Shown in pieces: positions 7,868-16,645 of a stretch of 64,000 bases of DNA. The stretch spans positions 1 to 64,000 of the forward strand of contig NZ_BSCT01000035.1 in NCBI RefSeq assembly GCF_030159255.1, written 5' to 3'. The position numbers and the translations under genes are program-made. This DNA is from Bradyrhizobium sp. SSBR45G. GTDB lineage: Bacteria > Pseudomonadota > Alphaproteobacteria > Rhizobiales > Xanthobacteraceae. A model generated the notes under the pieces. It searched no databases, was not told where the DNA came from, and saw only the letters and a list, made by a program, of their open reading frames with translations. Each line of letters opens with the position of its first letter. The stretch's first letter is position 1.

Positions 7868-8046
7868 GTCATTCCGGGGCATTCGCGCGCAAAATGGCGA
7901 AGCCATTTTGAAGCAGCGCGAATGAGCCCGGAATCCATAGCCACAGGCCGTCATGAGGCCAGAGGCTGCCCGTGGCGCTTGTCTTCGTCCAATGACGGCT
8001 CGTGGTTATGGATTCCGGGCTCGCGCTGCGCGCGCCCCGGAATGAC
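7868..8046. repeat. REP-type palindromic element, copy 1
   Basis: A roughly 180-bp nested palindrome fills most of the gap between the LysR gene and soxA. The outer arms are GTCATTCCGGGGC and GCCCCGGAATGAC, the inner arms GAGCCCGGAATCCATA and TATGGATTCCGGGCTC, and a small hairpin AAAATGGC-GAA-GCCATTTT lies at 7891-7909. A second copy is at 15843-16019. It may also end the soxA transcript, but there is no T run. Confidence 0.8.
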
Positions 8047-8115
8047 GCGTGGAGAGGGCGCGCTCGAGCAGCGAAGTGATCCTGTCTTTGCCGCGCTTCA
8101 TCGCGAGCCCGATCC

Positions 8116-8892
8116 TCACGGCCGCACCGCTGGCGCGTCCATCTTCATGCCATGCGCGCGCGACATCAGATAGAGTTCGAGCGCGATCATGTCTGCTGCG
8201 TCGAAGTCGAAAGCCTGGGCGCGGACGCCGGTCATGCAGCCGCGGATGCGCCGCTGCAGCGAGCCCATGCCTTGCCATTCCAGCCGGTAGATCGGGTAAC
8301 CGGTGGGCTGTCCTTGCGTGATCGCCGAGCCTGCGAGATGCCTGTCCGCATTGTCGTCGTGGCAATTGCTGCAGGCGATATTGAGCTGGCCCTCGCGCTG
8401 GAAGAACAGTTCGCGGCCGCGCGCGATGGACGTCGCGAGTCGCGCGTCGTCGCCGGCGATGATCGGCATGCCGCGCGACTGCTTTGCGATCAGCGCCGTC
8501 AGCGCCAGCAGCTCGCTGCTCTCCGGAGCCAACGGGGCGGCCTCCTGATGCTGCGTGCGGCAGAGATTGACGCGCTGGCCGAGATCGATCGGAGTGGCGC
8601 TTGTGGCATTGAAGGCGGGGTAGCGCGCGGTCGCGCCCTTCATGCTGACGGACACGTCGCCATGGCAATCGCTGCAGGATTTGTTGGCCGCACCGGCCTT
8701 CGTATTCCATAGCGTGTCGCCGTCGAGCACCGACAGCATGCCGGGATTGGCGGTGTCGTCGTCCTGCATCGCCTTGGTGTCCGAGGACATGAAGTCATAG
8801 CCGGAGCGGCGCTCGGATGGTGCGATCTCGCCGGCCGCGGCAGGCAGCGCTGCGCCGAGCAGAGCCAGCACGAACAGAGCTCGCCGCATCAT
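8116..8892 (-). CDS. soxA: SoxA, dihaem c-type cytochrome of the Sox system
   Basis: 258 aa with an N-terminal signal peptide (cleavage near AAA-G, ~20). Two haem motifs are present, CSDCH (Cys73, Cys76, His77) and CSNCH (Cys174, Cys177, His178). Cys111 in NLCR and Cys219 in RIRGCMTGVR match the conserved axial-ligand/persulfide cysteines of SoxA, and the flanking Arg residues are present. With SoxX it forms the enzyme that links thiosulfate to the SoxYZ carrier. The start ATG overlaps the soxZ stop (ATGA), so the two are translationally coupled. It is the last gene of the operon; a palindromic repeat follows. Confidence 0.93.
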   Translation of the reverse strand: MMRRALFVLALLGAALPAAAGEIAPSERRSGYDFMSSDTKAMQDDDTANPGMLSVLDGDTLWNTKAGAANKSCSDCHGDVSVSMKGATARYPAFNATSATPIDLGQRVNLCRTQHQEAAPLAPESSELLALTALIAKQSRGMPIIAGDDARLATSIARGRELFFQREGQLNIACSNCHDDNADRHLAGSAITQGQPTGYPIYRLEWQGMGSLQRRIRGCMTGVRAQAFDFDAADMIALELYLMSRAHGMKMDAPAVRP

Positions 8893-9209
8893 TCGACCGT
8901 GATCGACGCCGTGGCGTTGGCCACAAAGCCGTTGTCGCCGATCCATTCGAACTCAAAGCGGCCGCTTTCGCTCGCGGTCGTGAAGAACGACAGGAAGGGA
9001 TTTGCTGCAATCGCCGGAAACAGATCGGCGCGGAAGATCTCGGTGCCGTTGAACCGGCAAATGAAGCTCGTGATGATGTCGCGCGGCACCACCTCGCCGG
9101 CCGCGGTGTGGCGATAGCCGGTTTCCATGACGTGGCTCATCAGCGTCTTGATCTCGATGACCGCGCCGCGCTTGGCTTTCGCGGGAACGTTGACCAGGGC
9201 TGCAGCCAT
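8889..9209 (-). CDS. soxZ: SoxZ, carrier-complex subunit
   Basis: 106 aa, the usual SoxZ length, without signal peptide (it is exported with SoxY). The immunoglobulin-like pattern is clear: RGAVIEIKTLMSHVMETGYR, then IITSFICRFNG, then NPFLSFFTTASESG and a final EFEWIGDNG. The start codon overlaps the soxY stop by one base (TGATG) and the stop overlaps the soxA start. Partner of SoxY in the sulfur-substrate carrier. Confidence 0.93.
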   Translation of the reverse strand: MAAALVNVPAKAKRGAVIEIKTLMSHVMETGYRHTAAGEVVPRDIITSFICRFNGTEIFRADLFPAIAANPFLSFFTTASESGRFEFEWIGDNGFVANATASITVE

Positions 9210-9694
9210 CACGGCATCTCCTCGGTGCAGGCGGCGAGCGTCACGATGATGTCGACCGTCGCCGACCAGAACGAGCCATCCGAGAGCTTTGCGATCGCGA
9301 CCACCTTCTGGGTGTCGGCGAGCCGGATGCGGGTCGCGACCTGGGCGCGGCCGGCCGCTGGCGACAGATGGAAGCTGGCGACGTTGGGCTGCGGGTTCTT
9401 CTCGTTGAAGACGTGGATGCTCTTGACGTAGCTCTCCGGCGTCATCGGGTGATCGACGCTGACCGTCATCGGCACGGTGTTGCCGTTCTCGACCAGCGGC
9501 GGGATGTCGAGCCGGATTTTGCCGACCTTGATATTGGCTTCGCCGACGAGGTTGCGGATGGCCGACGCCAGCATCGCCGGCGTGGCCTGGGCGGGCCGGA
9601 CGGTGATCAGCGGCAGTGCACCGGCGGCGGCCAGCGTTCCCAGTTGCAGCAGGTGGCGTCGCGAGAGGTGGGAGGGTGCGAACATGCTGTCCAT
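9209..9694 (-). CDS. soxY: SoxY, sulfur carrier subunit with atypical C-terminus
   Basis: 161 aa. SRRHLLQLG at the N-terminus is a Tat signal, as in known SoxY proteins. The mature domain has the SoxY layout (IKVGKIRLDIPPLVENGNTVP, then SIHVFNEKNPQP, then VATRIRLADTQKVVA). The canonical protein ends in the swinging arm GGCGG, whose cysteine carries the sulfur substrate. Here the end is TLAACTEEMP: the cysteine is kept but neither glycine pair is, and five residues follow. This is not a frameshift, because the stop is followed directly by the soxZ start. Whether the arm still enters SoxB-type active sites is doubtful. Confidence 0.9.
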   Translation of the reverse strand: MDSMFAPSHLSRRHLLQLGTLAAAGALPLITVRPAQATPAMLASAIRNLVGEANIKVGKIRLDIPPLVENGNTVPMTVSVDHPMTPESYVKSIHVFNEKNPQPNVASFHLSPAAGRAQVATRIRLADTQKVVAIAKLSDGSFWSATVDIIVTLAACTEEMP

Positions 9695-9700
9695 ATGGGC

Positions 9701-10147
9701 TCACTCTCGCAAGGACGCGAGGTAGGCGACGATGTCTTCGATCTGTTCCGCCGACAGGATCGGCTTGTCACGCCAGGCGGAACCGACGCGCGCGAAGCCG
9801 TCGATGCGGTAATAGGACGGCATGATCGTTTCCGGATTGATGCTGGAGGCATCGACCAGCCGCAACCGGAGCTGCGCGGGCGTGGAACGGCTGCCGGCGC
9901 CGGCGAGGGTCGGCGCGAGATCGCCCTGAAAGCGCGCTTCCGGAAACGGGCCGGAATGACAGAGAATGCAGGTCGAGCTGCGCGCGAGCACGAGCGCGAG
10001 GCCGCGCGTGGCGTCGCCGGGCTGGCCGGTGAGGGAGTCCGGGATGCCGTCGCCGCTGATCGCATAGGGCGCGAGCGTCTGCGCCACGGTGGCCGCGGGC
10101 AGGGCGGCGATGATCATCGCGATGAGCCGGCTAGCCGAAGGCATCAT
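9701..10147 (-). CDS. soxX: SoxX, monohaem c-type cytochrome
   Basis: 148 aa with a signal peptide (cleavage near VAQ, ~22). One haem site CILCH (Cys60, Cys63, His64) and the downstream TIMPSYY motif (Met109, probable sixth ligand) are typical of SoxX. It partners SoxA in the periplasm. The 5' end overlaps the flavoprotein gene by 17 bases and only six bases separate it from soxY, so it is co-transcribed. Confidence 0.92.
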   Translation of the reverse strand: MMPSASRLIAMIIAALPAATVAQTLAPYAISGDGIPDSLTGQPGDATRGLALVLARSSTCILCHSGPFPEARFQGDLAPTLAGAGSRSTPAQLRLRLVDASSINPETIMPSYYRIDGFARVGSAWRDKPILSAEQIEDIVAYLASLRE

Positions 10148-11408
10148 GGGTCAGCGCCTTGAACCAGGCCGTTGCGGCCTCCACCTCGGCTGCCCGGGCG
10201 GCGGGCGGCGCGTCGAGCGGACTCGTCCGGCCGCCTTCGACCTCCGCGAAGAGGTCTCCCTTGGGCTGGTAGACGCCCGACAACGAGAACGCGTAGTCCG
10301 GCGCGACGGTGCTGTAGCAGACGCCGGTCAACGGCGGTGGCTCGGACGCCCGTCCGGTCAGATCACGCGCGATCACGGCCGCGCACGCCTTGCCCTGCGC
10401 CTGCGCCGCGCCGGCTGATTTCGGGATGCCGCCGCCGAGACAGGCATCGCCGATGACGTGGACATCGGGGACCAGCTTCGAGGCAAAGGTCGCGGCCTCG
10501 ATCGGGCACCAGCCGGTGCGGTCAACAGCGCCGGCGATCACAGCGATGCGGCCGGCCTTCTGCGGCGGGATGATGTTGGCGACATCGGGCGTGTAGTTGC
10601 CGAACTCGGTGATCACGGTGCGCGTGGCCACGTCGACGCCGGTGACGCGGCCGCCCTGCGACAGCGGGATGCGTTCGATCATGCCGGGGTACAGCTCGTT
10701 CCACGCCTGCTCGAACAGCTTCTGCTGCGAGAAGGTGTCCTTGGCATCGAGGATCAGCACTTTCGACTTCGGCTTGTGCGTCTTCAGATGATGCGCGATC
10801 AGGCTGGCGCGCTCGTACGGCGCCGGCGGGCAGCGCGACGGATTGGCGGGCACGGCGATCGCAACCGTCCCGTCGTCGGCCATCGCGTCGATCTGCTTCC
10901 GCAACAACAGCGTCTGCTCGCCGGCCTTATAGGCGTGCGGCATCACGGCGGAGGCCGCCTCGTCGTAGCCTTGCAACGCGCTGAAATCGATGTCGATGCC
11001 CGGCGCCAGCACGAGACGGTCGTAGGCGAGGGTGGTGCCGTCGGCGAGGGTGACCTTGTGCGCGGACGCGTCGATCGCGGTCGCCGCCTGCAGCACGACG
11101 CGCACGCCTTCGGCGGCGATGCGGTCGTAGCCAAATTGCTGGGCGCCGATGTCGCGCAGGCCGGCGATCACCTCATTGCTCAGGGGGCACGAGGTGAAGG
11201 TCTTGCTGGCCTCGACCAATGTGACGTCGAGCCTGCTGTCGGCCTGGCGCAGCGCGCGGGCGCAGCTGGCGCCGCCGAAGCCGCCGCCGATCACGATCAC
11301 GCGTGCCGCGGATTGCGCGCGCAGCACGGCTGGGGCGGCGATCAGGGCTGCGCTCGCCGCGATCAGGCCGCCGACCTCTCTGCGCGTGCGCGGCCGAGAC
11401 ATCGTCAT
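10131..11408 (-). CDS. FAD-dependent sulfide dehydrogenase-type flavoprotein (SoxF/FccB-like)
   Basis: 425 aa. Twin-arginine-like leader (RPRTRREVGG plus hydrophobic run), then the FAD-binding VIVIGGGFGGASCARAL at ~36-52. TSCPLSNEV (~72-80) holds the cysteine that covalently or redox-couples in flavocytochrome c sulfide dehydrogenase, and a second conserved Cys lies in GWCPIEAATF near ~300. HVIGDACLGGGIPKSA resembles the second FAD motif. It probably oxidises sulfide/sulfane sulfur and passes electrons to a c-type cytochrome; no separate FccA gene is present, so SoxX/SoxA or another cytochrome may accept. It overlaps soxX by 17 bases and follows the molybdenum-hydroxylase gene by 55 bases. 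Confidence 0.88.
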   Translation of the reverse strand: MTMSRPRTRREVGGLIAASAALIAAPAVLRAQSAARVIVIGGGFGGASCARALRQADSRLDVTLVEASKTFTSCPLSNEVIAGLRDIGAQQFGYDRIAAEGVRVVLQAATAIDASAHKVTLADGTTLAYDRLVLAPGIDIDFSALQGYDEAASAVMPHAYKAGEQTLLLRKQIDAMADDGTVAIAVPANPSRCPPAPYERASLIAHHLKTHKPKSKVLILDAKDTFSQQKLFEQAWNELYPGMIERIPLSQGGRVTGVDVATRTVITEFGNYTPDVANIIPPQKAGRIAVIAGAVDRTGWCPIEAATFASKLVPDVHVIGDACLGGGIPKSAGAAQAQGKACAAVIARDLTGRASEPPPLTGVCYSTVAPDYAFSLSGVYQPKGDLFAEVEGGRTSPLDAPPAARAAEVEAATAWFKALTHDAFG

Positions 11409-11463
11409 GGTCTTGCAATAGCACGGCGGCGGCCATTGTTCCCAACAGCCGCCGTCACGCTGA

Positions 11464-13647
11464 TCATGCGAAGGTGATGTTCTGGTCGCGCAGCGGCACC
11501 GAGCGGATGCGCTTTCCTGTCGCGGCGAAGTATGCATTGAGCACTGCGGGCGCGGCGACGCCGATGGTCGGCTCGCCGACGCCGCCCCAGAACCCGCCGC
11601 TCGGGACCATGATCGCTTCCACCTTGGGCATCTCGGCGATGCGCATCGAGTTGTAGCTGTCGAAATTGGTCTGCTCGATGCGTCCGTCCCTGACCGTGCA
11701 GCCGCCATAGAACAGCGCCGACAGGCCGTAGACGAAGGAGCCCGCGATCTGCCGCTCGACCTGCGCCGGGTTGACGACATAGCCCGGGTCGGTCGAGGCG
11801 ACGATGCGGTGGACCTTGATCTTGGTGCCGTCGATCACGGAGATCTCGGCGGCGCCGGCGACATAGCTGCCGTAACCATGGAGCTGGGCAAGGCCGCGAT
11901 ACACGCCCTCGGGCGGCGCGGAGCCCCAGCCGATCTTCTCGGCCACCGCATTGAGCACCGCGAGATGTTTTGGGTTCTTGCTCATCAGCTTGCGGCGGAA
12001 CTCCAGCGGGTCCTGGCCGGCCGCGGCGGCGAGCTCGTCCATGAAGCATTCGAGATAGATCGCGTTCTGGTTGACGTTGACGCCGCGCCAGAAGCCCGGA
12101 TTGATGTGCGGGTTGCGCATCGAATGTTCGATGAGGAGGTTCGGCACCGAGTAGCCGATCGTGGCCTCGCCCGAGGACGCCAGCCCCTGGAAGGTCGCGG
12201 GATCCTTGCCGTTGACCAGCGCTTCGGGACGCAGGCTGAACAGGATCGACTGGCCGGAGATGCGCATGTGCAGCGCGGTCAAATTGTTGTCGGCGTCAAA
12301 GCCGCCGGTCAGCTTGCACTGCGTGATCGGGTGATAGCGGCCATGCGTCATGTCCTCCTCGCGCGACCAGATCAGCTTGACCGGCGTGCCCGGCAGCTCC
12401 TTGGCGATCTTCACCGCCTGGCGGACGTAATCAGTTTGCCCGCGCCGGCCAAAACCGCCGCCGAGGATCAGCTTGTGGACCTCGCACTTTTCCGCCGGAA
12501 GCCCTGAGGCTTCCAGCACCGCGGCGAACGCCGCCTCGCCGTTCTGCGTTCCGCACCACACCTCGCAGCGGTCGGCCGTATAGACCGCGGTCGCATTCAT
12601 CGGCTCCATCGTGGCGTGGTTCTGATAGGGATAGTTGTAGACCGCCTCGACCTTCTTCACCGCGCTTGCCAGCGCCGCCTTGGCATCGCCGTTCTCGTTG
12701 CCGACGTAAGCGGGCCCGGACTCCAGGCCCTCCGCCAGCCATTTGCCGATCGAGGCCGAGGACACCTTGGCATTCTCGCCTTCGTCCCACACGATCGGCA
12801 GCGCATCGAGCGCGGTCTTCGCGTGCCACCAGGTGTCGGCGACCACGGCGACCGCGGTGCCGTCGATGGCGACCACCTTCTTGACGCCCTTCATGCCGGC
12901 GATCTTGGCCTCGTCATAGCTCTTCAGCTTGCCGCCGGTGACCGGGCAATCCTTGATCGCGGCGTTGAGCATGTTCGGCAGCGTGACGTCGGCGCCGTAC
13001 ATCATGGCGCCCGTCACCTTGTCGGCGGTGTCGAGCCGCTTCACGCCCTTGCCGATCAGCGTCCAGTCCTTCGGGTCCTTCAGCTTGACGTCGGCCGGCG
13101 GTGTCAGCTTCGCGGCTGCTTCGGCCACCTTGCCGTAGGTCGTGGTCTTGCCGGAGGCCTTGTGCGAGATGACGCTGTTGGCCGCGGTGCATTCGGCCAC
13201 CGGAACCTTCCACTCATCGGCGGCGGCCTGGATCAGCATCATGCGCGCGGCGGCGCCGCCCTTGCGGACATAGTCCTGCGAGCTTCTGATGCCGCGGCTG
13301 CCGCCGGTGGAGAAATCACCCCACACGCGCTTGCGGGCGACGTTCTGGCCCGGCGTCGGATATTCGGTCGTCACCTTGCTCCAGTCGCAGGCGAGCTCTT
13401 CCGCGACGAGCTGGGCGAGACCGGTCAGCGAGCCCTGCCCCATCTCGGAGCGGGCGATGCGGATCACGACGGTGTCGTCGGGCCGGATCACGACCCAGGC
13501 GTTGACCTCGGGTGAGCCATCCGCGGCGCGCACGATCTGCGGGCCGCCGAAGGGAATGTCGAGGCCGAGCGCGAGGCCGCCGCCGAGCGCGGCGGCGCCG
13601 ACGACGAAGGACCGGCGGTTGAGACGCGGCGTCACATGCTGGTTCAT
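11464..13647 (-). CDS. Molybdopterin-binding aldehyde/xanthine dehydrogenase-type large subunit (IorB-like)
   Basis: 727 aa. The N-terminus has a Tat signal (LNRRSFVVGAAALGGGLALG), so the enzyme is periplasmic like isoquinoline 1-oxidoreductase IorB rather than cytosolic xanthine dehydrogenase. Visible molybdenum-cofactor motifs are SEMGQGSLTGLAQLVAEEL, LGGGFGRRGQTDY, FWRGVNVNQN, and near the end SGGFWGGVGEPTIG, which carries the catalytic Glu motif GxGE. Start 13647 follows a GGAGGCC ribosome-binding site. It pairs with the 2Fe-2S gene 10 bases upstream and heads into the soxF-X-Y-Z-A run. The substrate is unknown; linkage with sulfur genes is unusual. Confidence 0.9.
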   Translation of the reverse strand: MNQHVTPRLNRRSFVVGAAALGGGLALGLDIPFGGPQIVRAADGSPEVNAWVVIRPDDTVVIRIARSEMGQGSLTGLAQLVAEELACDWSKVTTEYPTPGQNVARKRVWGDFSTGGSRGIRSSQDYVRKGGAAARMMLIQAAADEWKVPVAECTAANSVISHKASGKTTTYGKVAEAAAKLTPPADVKLKDPKDWTLIGKGVKRLDTADKVTGAMMYGADVTLPNMLNAAIKDCPVTGGKLKSYDEAKIAGMKGVKKVVAIDGTAVAVVADTWWHAKTALDALPIVWDEGENAKVSSASIGKWLAEGLESGPAYVGNENGDAKAALASAVKKVEAVYNYPYQNHATMEPMNATAVYTADRCEVWCGTQNGEAAFAAVLEASGLPAEKCEVHKLILGGGFGRRGQTDYVRQAVKIAKELPGTPVKLIWSREEDMTHGRYHPITQCKLTGGFDADNNLTALHMRISGQSILFSLRPEALVNGKDPATFQGLASSGEATIGYSVPNLLIEHSMRNPHINPGFWRGVNVNQNAIYLECFMDELAAAAGQDPLEFRRKLMSKNPKHLAVLNAVAEKIGWGSAPPEGVYRGLAQLHGYGSYVAGAAEISVIDGTKIKVHRIVASTDPGYVVNPAQVERQIAGSFVYGLSALFYGGCTVRDGRIEQTNFDSYNSMRIAEMPKVEAIMVPSGGFWGGVGEPTIGVAAPAVLNAYFAATGKRIRSVPLRDQNITFA

Positions 13648-13657
13648 GCCGGCCTCC

Positions 13658-14107
13658 TCAGGCGTTCGCGGCGGCGTGGATCGCCTCGCGCACCTGCGCG
13701 AAGGTTCCACAGCGGCAGATGTTGGTGATGGCGTCGTTGATGTCCTGATCGCTCGGCTTCGGATTGTCCTTGAGCAGCGCCGCGACGGCCATGATCATCC
13801 CGCTCTGGCAATATCCGCACTGCGGAACGTCGTTCTCGAGCCAGGCCTGCTGGACCTTGTGCAGGCCGTTGTCGCTCGCGAGCCCCTCGATCGTGGTGAT
13901 CTGCTTGCCAACCGCCTCGGAGACGGTGATCCCGCAGGAGCGCACGGCGGTGCCGTCGAGATGCACGGTGCAGGCGCCGCATTGTGCGATGCCGCAACCA
14001 TATTTGGTGCCGGTCAGGCCGGCGTTCTCGCGGATCGCCCACAACAGCGGCGTGTCCGGCTCGACATCGAGAGTATAGGATTTTCCATTGATCGTCAGGT
14101 TTGCCAT
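13658..14107 (-). CDS. [2Fe-2S] small subunit of molybdenum hydroxylase (IorA-like)
   Basis: 149 aa. Plant-type ferredoxin cluster at [15 protein letters not shown] (~39-52) with a fourth Cys in RSCGITV, then the second [2Fe-2S] cluster in [10 protein letters not shown] and ICRCGTF, which is the standard two-cluster small subunit. No signal peptide; such subunits are co-exported with the Tat-tagged large subunit. The ATG at 14107 (MANLTIN) matches the family N-terminus; the upstream in-frame ATG adds an atypical extension. First gene of the seven-gene operon. Confidence 0.92.
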   Translation of the reverse strand: MANLTINGKSYTLDVEPDTPLLWAIRENAGLTGTKYGCGIAQCGACTVHLDGTAVRSCGITVSEAVGKQITTIEGLASDNGLHKVQQAWLENDVPQCGYCQSGMIMAVAALLKDNPKPSDQDINDAITNICRCGTFAQVREAIHAAANA

Positions 14108-14244
14108 CGCAGATCCCTTTCGTTCAACTCGCCAGTTGAACTGAGGGCCGCACTGTGGCGCGAACGTTTGCAACGTTCAAATCAAGAATATGCGTTTGCG
14201 TCGCGGAAGATTTGTGATGGCCTGGGGTTGTTTGTTGTTCGGTC

Positions 14245-15642
14245 TCACGAACCGCGCGGTGGTGCAACCGCAAGCCGCAGGAAGCTCATCACGCTGCCGA
14301 GCGCGGCAAAACCCGCGCCGAGCGCGAGCGCCAGGGTGGCGCCCTCGCGGCCGGCGAGGCTGAAGCAGAGCGCGGCCAGCGCCGCCCCCGTGGTCTGTCC
14401 GGTCAGCCGCGCGGTGGCGACGATGCCGCTGGCGCCGCCGCTGCGATGCGGCGGAGCGCTCGACATGATGGCCTTCATGTTCGGCGCCTGGAAGAAGCCG
14501 AACCCGATGCCGCAGATCAGCATGCGCCAGACGATGTTCGCTATGCTCGGATCCTCCGGCAGCATCGCGAGCAGCGCCATGCCGGACCCGAGCATCACGA
14601 GGCCAATGCCGCCGAGCAGGCCGGCGGGAAAGCGGTCCGACAGCCGTCCGGCGATCGGCGCCATGATGGTCACCGCGAGCGGCCACGGGGTCATGAAGAA
14701 CCCGGTCTCGACCTGCGAGCGCTGCAATATGTCCTCGAAGTAGAACGGCAGCGATACGAAGCCGAGGCCCTGGACCGAGAAGGAACACACCGCTGTCGCG
14801 GCCGACAGCGCGAACACGCCGCGGCGGAACAGGTCGATCGGCAGCATCGGCGCCGGATGATCGGCCTGGCGTCGCGTCAGGATGATGCCGAGCACGAGCG
14901 CGCCGACCAGTTCCGCCACCACCATGTAAGCCGTCGCGCCATGGGCTGCGCTGCCGATCCCGGTGATGAACAGGCCGAGGCAGAGCGCCGCGAGCCCGGC
15001 ACCGAGAAAGTCGAAGCCGTGATCGGCGCGCGGCGTTGATGGCAGCATCTTCAGCCCGATCGCGATCGCGATCAGGCCGAACGGCAGGTTGATCGCGAAC
15101 AGCCATGGCCAGGAGCCGAGCGAGAGGATGGCTGACGCAATGGTCGGGCCGAACGTGAAGGAGATGCCGACCACCAGCGCGTTGTGGCCGAGGCCGCGGC
15201 CCAGCATCTTGCCGGGATAGACGTAGCGCACCAGCGCGGTGTTGACGCTCATAATGCCGCTGGCGCCGAGACCCTGAAGGGCGCGGGCGACGACAAGCGT
15301 CGGCAGCGACCACGCCAGCGCGCAGCCGACCGAGGCCAAGGTGAACAGCAGAAGGCCGCCGAGATAGATCCGCTGATGGCCGACGATCTCGCCGAGCGCG
15401 CCGAGCGGCAGCAGGGTTGCCACCAGCGCGATCTGGTAGATGTTGACGACCCACACCACCTCGGCGGGGGAGACGTGAAGATCGGCCGAGATCGACGGCA
15501 GCGCGATGTTGGCGATGGCGACGTCGAGCGAGGCCATCGACAGCGCGGTGAAGATCGCCGCGATCGCCCAGGGGCGCTGGCTGGCGGGCAGTCCATCGAC
15601 GCCGTCGCTGGCATGCTTGGTCGCGTGGTGGCGGTTGGACAT
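14245..15642 (-). CDS. MFS exporter, DHA2-like
   Basis: 465 aa, about 14 hydrophobic helices. Motif A-like GALGEIVGHQRIYLGG between helices 2 and 3, motif C-like GISFTFGPTIASAIL in helix 5, and the N-terminal SMASLDVAIANIALPSI with the Asp typical of drug:H+ antiporter family 2. The ATG at 15642 is preferred over 15723, because the extra 27 residues have no membrane or family character. Substrate unknown. Located 137 bases beyond the sulfur operon's first gene on the same strand; not obviously linked to it. Confidence 0.85.
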   Translation of the reverse strand: MSNRHHATKHASDGVDGLPASQRPWAIAAIFTALSMASLDVAIANIALPSISADLHVSPAEVVWVVNIYQIALVATLLPLGALGEIVGHQRIYLGGLLLFTLASVGCALAWSLPTLVVARALQGLGASGIMSVNTALVRYVYPGKMLGRGLGHNALVVGISFTFGPTIASAILSLGSWPWLFAINLPFGLIAIAIGLKMLPSTPRADHGFDFLGAGLAALCLGLFITGIGSAAHGATAYMVVAELVGALVLGIILTRRQADHPAPMLPIDLFRRGVFALSAATAVCSFSVQGLGFVSLPFYFEDILQRSQVETGFFMTPWPLAVTIMAPIAGRLSDRFPAGLLGGIGLVMLGSGMALLAMLPEDPSIANIVWRMLICGIGFGFFQAPNMKAIMSSAPPHRSGGASGIVATARLTGQTTGAALAALCFSLAGREGATLALALGAGFAALGSVMSFLRLAVAPPRGS

Positions 15643-15842
15643 GTGGACTTTGGAGACCTTTGGTTCGCGGGCGCCGTACGCAACTGCATGTACACGGGAG
15701 CGGGCGAGGGCCCCAGCCGTCACGCGCGCATGGGCTTATGCGCGGGGCTGCGGGGCGGGGCGACCGCGTATGGCCAATCTCGCCGTGCCTCCGTCCGCGG
15801 ACACACACGCCGATATCTGGAATGCTGCTGCTGCATTGCTCC

Positions 15843-16019
15843 GTCCTTCCGGGGCATTCGCGCGCAAAACGGCGCAGCCGTTTTGAAGCAGCGCGAATGA
15901 GCCCGGAATCCATAACCACAGGGAGACGTTGTGAGGCGAGGTGGGACCACGAGGGTGCCTCACACGGCATCCTGTGAGTATGGGTTCCGGGCTCGCGCTC
16001 CGCGCGCCCCGGAACGACG
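15843..16019. repeat. REP-type palindromic element, copy 2
   Basis: Same architecture as the element at 7868-8046: outer TTCCGGGGC / GCCCCGGAA arms, a GAGCCCGGAATCCATA inner arm, and the small hairpin AAAACGGC-GCA-GCCGTTTT at 15866-15884. The hairpin differs from copy 1 at one paired position on each side (T-A becomes C-G), keeping the stem intact. The rest of 15643-16201 shows no gene. Confidence 0.8.
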
Positions 16020-16201
16020 AGGGGAGGGAGTGTGCTTCCTCTCCATCAGTCCCGGCTCGCGGCTCATCTGCGGCCACACCGCAGCGCACCATCGCTGGCA
16101 TGCGTCGGCGACGACGCAATGCTGACGCGGCCACCTATTTCGGCTACGCTTCCATGCAGACCGTCAAGGCGACACAGACCAGGGAGCGCAAGAGAACATC
16201 G

Positions 16202-16645
16202 ATGAGCACAGTCAGAATCGCTCTGGCCCAGAAAAGTAGCGCCCTTTTCCAAGTTCGTTCCAGCGACATGGTCGTCGAAGCGTTGCGCCAGATGCGCGAC
16301 AACCGGGTCCGGTCGGTGCTGGTCATCGACGACGACGTGCTGGTCGGCATCGTGACCCAAGGGGACTGCGCCATCAAGGTGCTGCTGCCCGGACTCGATG
16401 CGAAGCAGACGCAGGTCGACCAGGTGATGACGGCCAACCCGGTGACGGTCAAGCCGGACCATCCGCTGGACGCCTGCATGGCCATGATGGCGCAGCGCGG
16501 CTTTCGCCATCTGCCGGTGCTGGACGCGGGCAAGGTCGTGGGCGTGATCTCGATCGGCGACGTCGTCAAGAACATCATCCGGGATCTCGAGCACAATGTG
16601 GACGACCTGATGGGCTACATCCTGAAGGACGGCCCCGGGGGGTGA
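16202..16645 (+). CDS. Tandem CBS-domain protein
   Basis: 147 aa, two CBS motifs with no output domain. The first has MVVEALRQMRDNRVRSVLVIDDDVLVGIVTQGD, the second VKPDHPLDACMAMMAQRGFRHLPVLDAGKVVGVISIGD. Such pairs bind adenosyl nucleotides and act as energy sensors or subunit regulators. The ATG at 16202 is taken; an in-frame ATG at 16154 would add 16 residues. It stands alone between a repeat and a low-GC segment. Partner unknown. Confidence 0.8.
   Translation: MSTVRIALAQKSSALFQVRSSDMVVEALRQMRDNRVRSVLVIDDDVLVGIVTQGDCAIKVLLPGLDAKQTQVDQVMTANPVTVKPDHPLDACMAMMAQRGFRHLPVLDAGKVVGVISIGDVVKNIIRDLEHNVDDLMGYILKDGPGG

Noticed and set aside
8116-14107. Complete Sox multienzyme cluster considered
   Set aside because: No soxB, soxC or soxD in the window; only soxX, Y, Z, A and a SoxF-like flavoprotein can be supported.
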